Shown in pieces: positions 54,395 through 62,775 of a DNA stretch of 64,000 bases. The notes below the pieces were generated by a model. That model was not told the origin of the DNA. It did no database searches and saw only the letters and a list, made by a program, of their open reading frames with translations. Origin of the DNA: Sporomusa sphaeroides DSM 2875. GTDB taxonomy: Bacteria > Bacillota > Negativicutes > Sporomusales > Sporomusaceae. The position numbers were made by a program, and so were the translations under genes. The DNA lies in the NCBI RefSeq assembly GCF_001941975.2, contig NZ_CP146991.1:993501-1057500 (forward strand), in the 5' to 3' direction. Each line of letters begins with the position of its first letter. Within the stretch, counting starts at the first letter, position 1.

Positions 54395-55885
54395 ATGTCA
54401 AATGGCCAAGGCTCACAAAAAAACGTTGTTTTGTACGTTTCTGCCGCTATTGCTCTGTTATTTGTTGTTTTTAGTATAGTTATGCCTGTCCAGATGGGTA
54501 AAGCAACCGGTGCCGTGATGTCGTTTTTAACCGGTAATTTCGGTTGGCTGTATCTCCTGTCGGTGTTTGTGTTTATGATTACCCTGTATGGTATTGCCTT
54601 TAGCAGTTATGGCAGTATCAAGCTTGGCAAGGATGATGATAAACCTGAATTTACCAATTTCCAGTGGTTTACCATGCTCTTTGGCAGCGGGATGGGGATT
54701 GGCATGGTTTTCTGGTCGGTTGCCGAACCCATGGTGCATTATATGTCGCCGCCGGTTGGAGAGGGCGGAACTCCGGCAGCCATGTACTTAGCCATGCGGA
54801 TTGCATTTAATGATTTTGGTATCCATGTCTGGATTATTTATGCGATTTGCGGTTTGGCGCTTGCTTACTTCCAGTTCCGGAAAGGGTTGCCATGCCTGAT
54901 CAGTTCGGTTTTCTATCCGATCCTTGGTGATCGCATTCACGGACCTATCGGTAAGACTATTGATATAATTACGGTATTTGCTACCATATTTGGCATATCT
55001 ACCAGCTTAGGCTTAGGTGCTAATCAGATTGCCAGCGGGATGCAATACATCTGGGGCATTCCGTCATCGCCGTTGATGATTGCCATCGTTATCGCGGTAA
55101 TGACTGTGATTTTTACCCTTGCTACTGCCTCTGGATTACATAAGGCTATGCAATTGGTTGCCGATATTAAGATTTGGCTTTCGATTGCTTTCATGGCGTT
55201 TATCTTCCTGTTCGGCGGTACTGTTTTCCAATTGGATCTGTTTACCCATACACTTGGTGAATATCTGCAGAGCTTCATCGGGCAGACACTGTGGATGGGC
55301 AATAAGGAATGGGTTGAAGCCTGGCCGGTATTCTATCGGGCTTGGTATATTGCGTGGGCGGCGTTTGTCGGACAATTCATCGCCCGTGTTTCTCAGGGTC
55401 GTACTATTCGTGAATTTGTTTTTGCTGTAACCTTGCTTCCGGCCGGTTTTTGTCTCATCTGGCTGGGAATATACGGCGGCGCGGCATTCCATCTTGATGG
55501 AATGACAGGTGGTGCCATTCAGGCAGCGGTTAAAGCAGACTTAACAACCTCGTTGTTTGTTACTCTCAAACAGTTACCGTTTTATGCGCTTACTGCTCCG
55601 TTATCCATTGTGTTGATTGTAGCCTCCTTTGCCGGTGCGGCCAACTCTGCAGCTTATGTGCTGGGGATGCTGACAAGCGGCGGGGAAATGAACCCCAGCT
55701 CAAAATTATGTTCCTTCTGGGGGATTACCCTGGGTGCTGTTACCATCATGCTGGTTCTGGTCGGTGGTATTGCAGCCATTAAATCATTGCAGACAGCTTC
55801 TATCGCGGGAGCTTTCCCGTTCATGCTGATTATGCTGGGTATGTGCTACTGTATCTACAAAGCTCTTTCAGAAGAGAAGGTTTAG
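54395..55885 (+). CDS. BCCT-family transporter
   Basis: 496 aa, paralogue of 30207-31697 with the same length and the same FYRAWYIAWAAFVGQFIAR box, but GMGIG in TM3 as in Na+-type carriers. It starts 24 bases after grdA copy 1 and is probably co-transcribed with it, supporting uptake of the reductase substrate. Confidence 0.88.
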   Translation: MSNGQGSQKNVVLYVSAAIALLFVVFSIVMPVQMGKATGAVMSFLTGNFGWLYLLSVFVFMITLYGIAFSSYGSIKLGKDDDKPEFTNFQWFTMLFGSGMGIGMVFWSVAEPMVHYMSPPVGEGGTPAAMYLAMRIAFNDFGIHVWIIYAICGLALAYFQFRKGLPCLISSVFYPILGDRIHGPIGKTIDIITVFATIFGISTSLGLGANQIASGMQYIWGIPSSPLMIAIVIAVMTVIFTLATASGLHKAMQLVADIKIWLSIAFMAFIFLFGGTVFQLDLFTHTLGEYLQSFIGQTLWMGNKEWVEAWPVFYRAWYIAWAAFVGQFIARVSQGRTIREFVFAVTLLPAGFCLIWLGIYGGAAFHLDGMTGGAIQAAVKADLTTSLFVTLKQLPFYALTAPLSIVLIVASFAGAANSAAYVLGMLTSGGEMNPSSKLCSFWGITLGAVTIMLVLVGGIAAIKSLQTASIAGAFPFMLIMLGMCYCIYKALSEEKV

Positions 55886-55890
55886 AATTG

Positions 55891-55947
55891 AAACCATTAG
55901 CGGAAAAGAGCCGGCTTATTTGCGCCGGGCTTTTCCGCCCATGGTTT
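55891..55947 (+). terminator. Extended stem-loop between BCCT and selB genes
   Basis: AAACCAT...GCGGAAAAG...CTTTTCCGC...ATGGTTT. No T run behind it, so partial termination or processing is likely. Confidence 0.5.
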
Positions 55948-55974
55948 ACTCTAGGGCTGTTTGTTGAGGTGTAG

Positions 55975-57843
55975 ATGGATAGTATTGTAATTGGAACAGC
56001 CGGTCATATTGATCACGGAAAAACTTCATTGGTAAAGGCTTTGACCGGCTTTGACGCCGATACGCTGGCAGAGGAAAAACGGCGGGGCATTACCATCAAT
56101 CTGGGTTTTGCCTATTGCAGTCTGCCTTGTGGGAGAACAGCAGGATTTGTTGATGTACCGGGTCATGAACGGTTTGTTAAGAATATGCTGGCCGGTGCGA
56201 GCGGCATTGATATCGCTATGGTGGTCATCGCCGCCAGTGAGGGAATTATGCCGCAAACCCGGGAACATATTCATATTCTGCAGTATCTTGGTATCGAACA
56301 AGCCATTGTTGTCCTCACAAAAATTAGTATGGTCGACGACGACTTCCGGGAGCTGGTGGTGGAGGATACCAAAGAATATCTGGCGACTACCGCATTAGCG
56401 CATGCACCTGTGGTACAGGTGGATTCGATTACCGGGCAAGGTATCCCTGAGTTATTAGCCTTGCTGAACGATATGGCGGCAGGAGTGCGGCGGGAAGCTG
56501 TTTCCATGCCTTCCCGGCTGCCGGTGGACCGGGTATTTTCCATCAAAGGATTCGGAACTGTTGTTACCGGTACGCTGAATGAAGGATCAATTAGCTTAAA
56601 TGATGAGCTGGCGATTTATCCCGAGGGGCTGCCGGTTAAGGTAAGAGGGATTCAAATTCACGAGCAGGCCGTGACCACTGCTCGCGCCGGACAGCGAACC
56701 GCTCTTAATCTGAGCGGTGTATCGGTGGAAGAAGTCCACCGGGGCTGTGTGGTTGCCAAGCCGGGTTCGGTACAAGCCACCAGCGTCCTGGACGTATACC
56801 TTTCCGTTGCTGCCGATGCCAGCCAGCCGCTCAAGCGCCTGGAGCAGCTCAAACTCTATCTGGGAGCTGCCGAAGTAGTAACTAAAGTTGTTCTCATGGG
56901 CTGCAAAGAAATCTATCCCGGCGAGGAATGCTATGCCAAGCTACTGACTGAATCCCCCGTGATTGCCCGCAAAGCCGATCGGTTTGTGCTGCGGAGCCTG
57001 TCGCCGGTTCAGACCATTGGCGGCGGCAGGGTAGTTGATCCGGCTGCCAAGCGGTCAGGTTATACTGATGAACAGGCGCTGCATATCATGCAAATCAAGG
57101 ATCAAGGCGCTCCGCAGCAGGTCTTGGAAGTATTTGCAAGGGAGAATTTGTTTGGTGATAAAGAGGCTATTGCTTCTGCCGCCAACATCGAAGCTGCGGA
57201 AAAATACTTTGAGATACTGCTGGAAGAAGGCCGGATACTGCTGTTTGAGAACCGGGTTGCTCATATTGAAGCGCTCAAGGCTTTGCTGGAAAAAACGCTT
57301 CATATTTTGGAACCTTATCATACCCAATATCCTCTGCGGACCGGAATGGCTAAGGCTGAATTACAGGCACGGTTAGAAATGACAAGCCGTCCCCGGGAGT
57401 TTGAATGGCTGCTGGGCTGGATGAAAGAGACAGAGGCAATTGGGCAAAGCGGTTTGATGCTCTATAAGGCCGGTTTCACACCGGTATTTTCCAAAAAACT
57501 GGGTGCTATTCGCGATGAAATGCTTGCCGCCGTGCGGCAGGCCGGTTACTCGCCGCTTACCGTCAATGAACTTGCCGGCAGCGACAAAGACAGGCAAGCT
57601 GTTTTGGAAGCTTTGCTGCAATCCGATTTCCTGGCCGTAGACGGACAGGTTATTATACTCAAAGAACTGTATGTACAGGCCAAGGAAACGGCCGTCCGGC
57701 TGAACCGGACAGAAGGTGCCATCCGGCTCGCCGATTTCCGTGACAGCCTGGGAACCAGCAGAAAATATGCGCTCTTACTTCTGGAGAAAATGGACAGGGA
57801 CAAATTCACCGTCCGCCAGGGCGAAGAGCGGGTATTAATATAA
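55975..57843 (+). CDS. selB: Selenocysteine-specific elongation factor SelB
   Basis: 622 aa. GTPase domain with [21 protein letters not shown] and [12 protein letters not shown], then beta-barrel domains and C-terminal winged helices that bind SECIS. SelB brings Sec-tRNA to UGA codons. Oddity: the guanine-recognition motif reads TKIS (residues 115-118) where [N/T]KxD is expected, so the specificity Asp is Ser. GAGGTG lies before the ATG. Sits between the two grdA copies. Confidence 0.93.
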   Translation: MDSIVIGTAGHIDHGKTSLVKALTGFDADTLAEEKRRGITINLGFAYCSLPCGRTAGFVDVPGHERFVKNMLAGASGIDIAMVVIAASEGIMPQTREHIHILQYLGIEQAIVVLTKISMVDDDFRELVVEDTKEYLATTALAHAPVVQVDSITGQGIPELLALLNDMAAGVRREAVSMPSRLPVDRVFSIKGFGTVVTGTLNEGSISLNDELAIYPEGLPVKVRGIQIHEQAVTTARAGQRTALNLSGVSVEEVHRGCVVAKPGSVQATSVLDVYLSVAADASQPLKRLEQLKLYLGAAEVVTKVVLMGCKEIYPGEECYAKLLTESPVIARKADRFVLRSLSPVQTIGGGRVVDPAAKRSGYTDEQALHIMQIKDQGAPQQVLEVFARENLFGDKEAIASAANIEAAEKYFEILLEEGRILLFENRVAHIEALKALLEKTLHILEPYHTQYPLRTGMAKAELQARLEMTSRPREFEWLLGWMKETEAIGQSGLMLYKAGFTPVFSKKLGAIRDEMLAAVRQAGYSPLTVNELAGSDKDRQAVLEALLQSDFLAVDGQVIILKELYVQAKETAVRLNRTEGAIRLADFRDSLGTSRKYALLLLEKMDRDKFTVRQGEERVLI

Positions 57844-57867
57844 ATAGTAGTAAGGGGACGAAGAAAC

Positions 57868-58797
57868 ATGCAAATATATGACGTAATCATCATCGGTGGC
57901 GGCCCTGCAGGACTTGCGGCAGGCCTGTATGCCGGCCGTGCGCGGATGAAGACACTCCTGATCGAAAAAGATAAAGACGGCGGCCAAATCGTAATTACCT
58001 CCGAGGTAGAAAACTATCCCGGCTGCATGGAAGAAGAATCCGGCGTATCCTTAGTAGCCCGCATGACTCACCAAACTGAAAAGTTCGGTGTGGAACGCGC
58101 CCAGGATGCCATTACCGCCGTTGATTTCTCCGGTGATGTCAAAGTGCTGAAAGGCAAAAAAGGCGAATACCATGCCCGCAGCGTCATTATCGCTACCGGC
58201 GCATTCCCTCGCCCCATTGGCTGCGAAGGCGAAAAAGAACTCATCGGCAAAGGTGTTTCCTATTGCGCCACCTGCGACGGCAACTTCTTTGAAGACATGG
58301 ACATCTATGTAGTTGGCGGCGGCGACACGGCTGTAGAAGAAGCCATGTACCTGACCAAATTCGGCCGTAAAGTAACCATTGTCCATCGCCGTGATCAATT
58401 GCGGGCAGCTAAATCCATTCAGGAAAAAGCCCTCAAAAACCCTAAAATCAACTTCCTGTGGGACACCGTTATCACCAAATTAAAAGGTGACGGCCTGCTC
58501 GAATCCATGGTCATAAAAAATCTGAAAACCGGCGAGGAAACAGAAATTCACGCCCCTGAAGAAGACGGCACCTTTGGTGTATTCGGCTTCATCGGCTTCC
58601 TGCCGCAGTCCAGCATTTTCGAAGGCGTTATCAATCTGGAAGACGGCTACATTCCTACTAATGAGCGCATGGAAACCAACATCCCCGGCGTATTTGCCGC
58701 CGGTGACATCCGCGTCAAAGATATCCGTCAGGTAGTTACTGCTGCAGCCGACGGAGCCATAGCCGCCATGATGGCGGAAAAATACCTGGAACACTAA
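57868..58797 (+). CDS. trxB: Thioredoxin reductase
   Basis: 309 aa. FAD-binding GGGPAGLAAGLYAGRARM, redox pair YCATCDGNFF, NAD(P)-binding GGGDTAVEEAMYL and C-terminal FAAGDIRVKDIRQV. It supplies electrons through the thioredoxin just downstream to GrdA. Codon use is richer in C-ending codons than in the genes upstream, as in the following trxA-grdC-grdD genes, suggesting high expression. Confidence 0.93.
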   Translation: MQIYDVIIIGGGPAGLAAGLYAGRARMKTLLIEKDKDGGQIVITSEVENYPGCMEEESGVSLVARMTHQTEKFGVERAQDAITAVDFSGDVKVLKGKKGEYHARSVIIATGAFPRPIGCEGEKELIGKGVSYCATCDGNFFEDMDIYVVGGGDTAVEEAMYLTKFGRKVTIVHRRDQLRAAKSIQEKALKNPKINFLWDTVITKLKGDGLLESMVIKNLKTGEETEIHAPEEDGTFGVFGFIGFLPQSSIFEGVINLEDGYIPTNERMETNIPGVFAAGDIRVKDIRQVVTAAADGAIAAMMAEKYLEH

Positions 58798-58836
58798 AAC
58801 CGGACATCCGGTAACACACAAAAGGAGAGTGCTGAT

Positions 58837-59154
58837 ATGTTAATAGTTGACAAAGAAACCTTTGAACCTGAAGTACTGAAAGCCGAGGGAACCGTACTGG
58901 TAGACTTCTACGGCGACGGCTGCGTGCCTTGCCAGGCCCTGCTGCCCCACATTGAAGGCTTTGAAAAAACCTATGGAGATAAAATCAAATTCACCAAACT
59001 CAACACCACAGGTGCCCGCCGCTTAGCTATCGGCCAGAAAATCATGGGCCTGCCGGTTATCGCCATCTACCAAGGCGGCGTAAAAGTTGAAGAACTGGTA
59101 AAAGAAGACGCTACCCCGGACAACGTGGAGCAAATGATTAAAAAATATCTCTAA
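58837..59154 (+). CDS. trxA: Grd-associated thioredoxin
   Basis: 105 aa thioredoxin fold. The active site is GCVPC (C29, C32) in DFYGDGCVPCQALL instead of WCGPC, the variant typical of thioredoxins dedicated to glycine/betaine reductase. The cis-Pro loop GLPVIAIY is present. Located between trxB and grdA copy 2. Confidence 0.93.
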   Translation: MLIVDKETFEPEVLKAEGTVLVDFYGDGCVPCQALLPHIEGFEKTYGDKIKFTKLNTTGARRLAIGQKIMGLPVIAIYQGGVKVEELVKEDATPDNVEQMIKKYL

Positions 59155-59172
59155 TCTCTAGCTGTTTAGCTA

Positions 59173-59207
59173 TTTAACGGCAGCGGCTCTGGCCGCTGAC
59201 GTTTAAA
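59173..59207 (+). promoter_or_regulatory. Leader hairpin before second grdA
   Basis: TTTAACG-gCAGCGGC...GCCGCTGa-CGTTTAAA, a stronger version of the hairpin before copy 1. Confidence 0.55.
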
Positions 59208-59234
59208 TAAAAAAAAATTAGGAGGAATCAGGCT

Positions 59235-59702
59235 ATGTTGCTGAAAGACAAAAAAGTCATAATTGTCGGCGACAGGGATGGCATCCCGGGTCCTGCGATT
59301 GCATTGTGTGCGCAAACCGCAGGTGCGGATGTAGTATTCTCATCAACAGAATGCTTTGTCTGAACTGCTGCGGGCGCTATGGACCTGGAAAACCAAAAGC
59401 GGGTTAAAGAATTTACGGAGGAATACGGTGCAGAAAACATCGTAATCCTGCTCGGCGCAGCCGAGGGCGAGTCTGCCGGACTTGCTGCTGAAACCGTAAC
59501 TGCTGGCGACCCTACTTTTGCAGGTCCTTTGGCGGGAGTCCAGTTGGGACTGAAAGTATACCATATATGCGAGCCGGAAGTGAAGGCCGAGGTAGATCCA
59601 CAGGTATATGAAGAACAAATCAGTATGATGGAAATGGTGCTTGATATTGACAGCATTGTTGATGAAATGAAATCCATTCGCGATCAGTACTGCAAGTTCT
59701 AG
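59235..59702 (+). CDS. grdA: Glycine/sarcosine/betaine reductase selenoprotein A (copy 2)
   Basis: 155 aa with TGA 59361-59363 as Sec43 in ECFV-U-TAAGAMD. AGGAGG lies before the ATG. The three differences from copy 1 seen in the protein are Lys for Arg at residue 6, Lys for Arg before VYHICEPE, and Gln for Gly in VDPQVYEE. Position after trxB-trxA and before grdC-grdD matches the classical grd order. Confidence 0.95.
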
Positions 59703-59762
59703 TTTTTATCCTGAGACAAACCCTCTCTAATTCTCCATTTTTACAAGTGAGAATTAAGAGCA

Positions 59763-60010
59763 GCTAAGTCCAGGAAGTTGGGCGACTGATCTTTTGACAG
59801 GGTCAAGAAACCTGTCTGAAGTTAAGTCTGCTTTATTTGTCCTACAGAATTCACCAAAAAATTCTGGGACATAAAAACGACTAAGGATTTTACCGTCGTC
59901 CTGACGGATTTGGCGTAAGCCAAGTCTTTCTTGAGAAAGAAGCCGGATGGTGCGGGCGGTAAAAGAGAGGATTACTTACATAGTAGGCCTTATCTTTTGG
60001 CGCCCGTTTA
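59763..60010 (+). ncRNA. Possible structured leader RNA before grdC
   Basis: The 333-base gap before grdC has no convincing frame but several consecutive hairpins: GACAGG/CCTGTC, a TGTCC..CAGAATT/AATTCTG..GGACA stem, a TTGGC-GTAA-GCCAA loop and a TCTTTCT-TGA-GAAAGA stem. It resembles no riboswitch class I can name. Could be a riboswitch, an attenuator, or a processed spacer. Confidence 0.35.
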
Positions 60011-60035
60011 ATCTTTAGACGAAAGGGTGTTTCCT

Positions 60036-61577
60036 ATGTACAGCGTACTCAAAGGGGCAGGCTATTTTCTGGCACATACGCCAGACATGGTAATTCATAA
60101 TGGCACGACCCAGACTACCGAAAAGAGAATAAAACCGGATTCCGACTACCTGAAAGACATCGTAAACGGCATGCGCGACTATGAAGCGTGTGTAGCGTAT
60201 CCGCCCAATCAGGTATATATCGGTAACATGACACCGGACGAACTGGCTGCCATCCCTGCGCCTTGGCATGACAAGCGCGCAGAAGGCGCCAAACGTCAGG
60301 GTGCGTTCGGGGAAATCATGCCCCAGGATGAATTCGTCGGCCTGATGAAAATCTGCGACGTCTTTGATCTGGTCAAGCTCAATGAGAGTGTTAGCCAATC
60401 CATCAAAGCCAAGCTGGAAGCCCATCCTTTGATCGACAACAGCCTGCTGACCGGTTTGGACAAAGCCGCAGCCGCAGGAGAAATCACCGACCTAATCAAA
60501 AACGCCGGCGCGGAAGCCATTCATCTGAACGGCGAAGTGGTTGGCTGCGTCAAAGCCGCCCATGACATTGACGACTCGCTGTCAGCTCATGTCATCTTTG
60601 AAAACCTGGTTTCCAAAGCCTCCTGCGTAGCCTCGCTCCTGCAGCTCATTCACCAGACCGGTGTAGACAAAGCAGCCATCGACTATGTCATCGAGTGCTC
60701 CGAAGAAGCCTGCGGTGATATGAACCAACGCGGCGGCGGCAACTTTGCCAAAGCGGCAGCCGAAATGGCAGGCTTCGTCAATGCCACCGGCAGTGACGTG
60801 CGCGGTTTCTGCGCCGGTCCTACCCATGCCCTGGTACAGGCAGCCTCCCTGGTGAAAGCCGGCGTCTTCAAAAACGTCGTAGTAGCCGCAGGCGGCTCCA
60901 CCGCCAAACTGGGTATGAACGGTAAAGACCACCTGAAAAAAGGACTGCCCATATTAGAAGACTGCGTGGCCGGCTTTGCCGTGCTCATCTCGGAAAACGA
61001 CGGCATCAACCCGGAACTCAACACCGACATCCTGGGCCGTCACACCGTAGGCACCGGCTCCTCGCCGCAAAACGTCATCTCTTCCTTAACCTTTACCCCG
61101 CTGGAAAAGGCAGGATTAAAGCTGACCGATGTAGATAAATACTCGGTAGAAATGCAAAACCCTGACATCACCAAACCGGCCGGAGCAGGCAATGTGCCTG
61201 AAGCCAACTACAAAATGATTGGCGCCTTGGCAGCCATGAAAGGCCAAATCCAAAAAACCGAACTGGGCGCCTTCGTGGAAAAGCACGGCATGACCGGCTG
61301 GGCCCCTACCCAAGGGCATATTCCCTCCGGCGTTCCGTACCTGGGCTTTGCCCAACGGGAAATCCTGGCAGGCTCCATTGAGCGGGCCATGTTTGTCGGC
61401 AAAGGCAGCCTGTTCTTAGGTCGCATGACCAACCTGTTTGACGGAATCTCCTTTGTACTGCAGAAAAACAGCGGTGCGAGTCAGGAATCCGGCGTAACAG
61501 AAGCCCGGGTGCAGCAGCTGATCGCCGCATCCCTGCGGGAGTTTGCCGGACATCTGGCCGGAAAGTTGGAGGGGTAG
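60036..61577 (+). CDS. grdC: Glycine/sarcosine/betaine reductase component C, beta subunit
   Basis: 513 aa from ATG 60036; GTG 60027 is less likely because GrdC begins MYSVLKGAGYFLAHTPDM. FabH-like thiolase-type protein (AGGSTAKLGMNGKDHL, GTGSSPQNV). With GrdD it accepts the carboxymethyl/acetyl group from GrdA and releases acetyl phosphate. Four bases separate it from grdD. Confidence 0.93.
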   Translation: MYSVLKGAGYFLAHTPDMVIHNGTTQTTEKRIKPDSDYLKDIVNGMRDYEACVAYPPNQVYIGNMTPDELAAIPAPWHDKRAEGAKRQGAFGEIMPQDEFVGLMKICDVFDLVKLNESVSQSIKAKLEAHPLIDNSLLTGLDKAAAAGEITDLIKNAGAEAIHLNGEVVGCVKAAHDIDDSLSAHVIFENLVSKASCVASLLQLIHQTGVDKAAIDYVIECSEEACGDMNQRGGGNFAKAAAEMAGFVNATGSDVRGFCAGPTHALVQAASLVKAGVFKNVVVAAGGSTAKLGMNGKDHLKKGLPILEDCVAGFAVLISENDGINPELNTDILGRHTVGTGSSPQNVISSLTFTPLEKAGLKLTDVDKYSVEMQNPDITKPAGAGNVPEANYKMIGALAAMKGQIQKTELGAFVEKHGMTGWAPTQGHIPSGVPYLGFAQREILAGSIERAMFVGKGSLFLGRMTNLFDGISFVLQKNSGASQESGVTEARVQQLIAASLREFAGHLAGKLEG

Positions 61578-61581
61578 CGCT

Positions 61582-62748
61582 ATGGCGGATAAACAAATCA
61601 ACCGCATGATTGCCGACACCTTCCTCAAGCTTGCCGACTCCCTGGAAACCGGCGCCCAGGCGCCGCGGGCCGTCATCGCCCTCACCGCCATGGGCAGTGA
61701 ACATGGCGAAGCCGAGCTGTACCAGGCGGCTGCGATGGCAGCCAGGCAGGGCATCAAAGTTAAAGTCATCGGTACCCAGCCGGCTACCTGCCCTGGCGTA
61801 GAAACCGTGCTCATTGCTTCAGAAGAAGAAGGCCATAAAGCGCTGGAAACCCTGTTAGACAGCGGCGAAGCCCAAGGCGGCGTAACCATGCACTACCCTT
61901 TCCCCATCGGTGTCTCCACCGTAGGCCGTGTCATTACCCCGGCCAAGGGCAAGGCTATGTACATAGCTACCACCACCGGCACCAGCGCCCTTGACCGGGT
62001 AGAAGGACTTGTGCGCAATGCCCTGTATGGGATTGCGACAGCCAAAGCCTGCGGCGTGGCTGAACCGACAGTGGGCCTCCTCAATATTGACGGAGCGCGC
62101 CAGGCGGAAATCCAGCTGCAAAAACTGCAAAACAGCGGCTATCCCATCCGGTTTGCCGCTTCAGGGCGAAGCGACGGCGGCGCTGTAATGCGGGGCAACG
62201 ACCTCCTCATGGGTTCCTGCGACGTTATGGTCGCCGACTCCCTGACAGGCAACATCTTAATGAAAATGTTCTCCTCCTACAGCACCGGCGGCAGCTACGA
62301 ATCGGTCGGCTACGGCTACGGACCGGGCATGGGCGAAAACATCGACAAGCTCATCCTTATCGTATCCCGTGCGTCCGGTGCGCCGGTAGTCAAAGGCGCC
62401 ATAGAATTTGCCGCCGAACTGGTTCGCGGCGACTACAAGAGCGTATTTGCGGCAGAACTCAAAGCAGCCAAACAAGCCGGGCTGGATGCCCTCTTTGCCG
62501 GCTGCCGGGCCCAAAAACAAGCCGGAGAAGCCACCGAAGCGGTGGTGCAGCCGCCGAAAGAAGTAGTGACGGCAGAAATTCACGGCATTGAAATTTTGGA
62601 CTTGGAAGATGCCGTACAGGCCTTATGGAAAGAAAAGATCTATGCCGAAAGCGGCATGGGTTGTACCGGACCGGTAGTTCTGCTGGCAGAAGCAAAAGTA
62701 GAACAGGCCAGAAGTATCTTGATTGCCAAAGGCTATATCGGCGAGTAA
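61582..62748 (+). CDS. grdD: Glycine/sarcosine/betaine reductase component C, alpha subunit
   Basis: 388 aa from ATG 61582 (GGAGGGG upstream; the longer frame from 61543 overlaps grdC and is rejected). PlsX-like phosphotransacetylase fold (HYPFPIGVSTVGRVITPAKG, GASGAP-like RASGAPVVKGAIEFAAEL). It forms acetyl phosphate from the GrdC-bound acetyl group. Followed by selA after 27 bases. Confidence 0.93.
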   Translation: MADKQINRMIADTFLKLADSLETGAQAPRAVIALTAMGSEHGEAELYQAAAMAARQGIKVKVIGTQPATCPGVETVLIASEEEGHKALETLLDSGEAQGGVTMHYPFPIGVSTVGRVITPAKGKAMYIATTTGTSALDRVEGLVRNALYGIATAKACGVAEPTVGLLNIDGARQAEIQLQKLQNSGYPIRFAASGRSDGGAVMRGNDLLMGSCDVMVADSLTGNILMKMFSSYSTGGSYESVGYGYGPGMGENIDKLILIVSRASGAPVVKGAIEFAAELVRGDYKSVFAAELKAAKQAGLDALFAGCRAQKQAGEATEAVVQPPKEVVTAEIHGIEILDLEDAVQALWKEKIYAESGMGCTGPVVLLAEAKVEQARSILIAKGYIGE

Positions 62749-62775
62749 CAACCACTTGTACAGGGAGGCCCTTCC

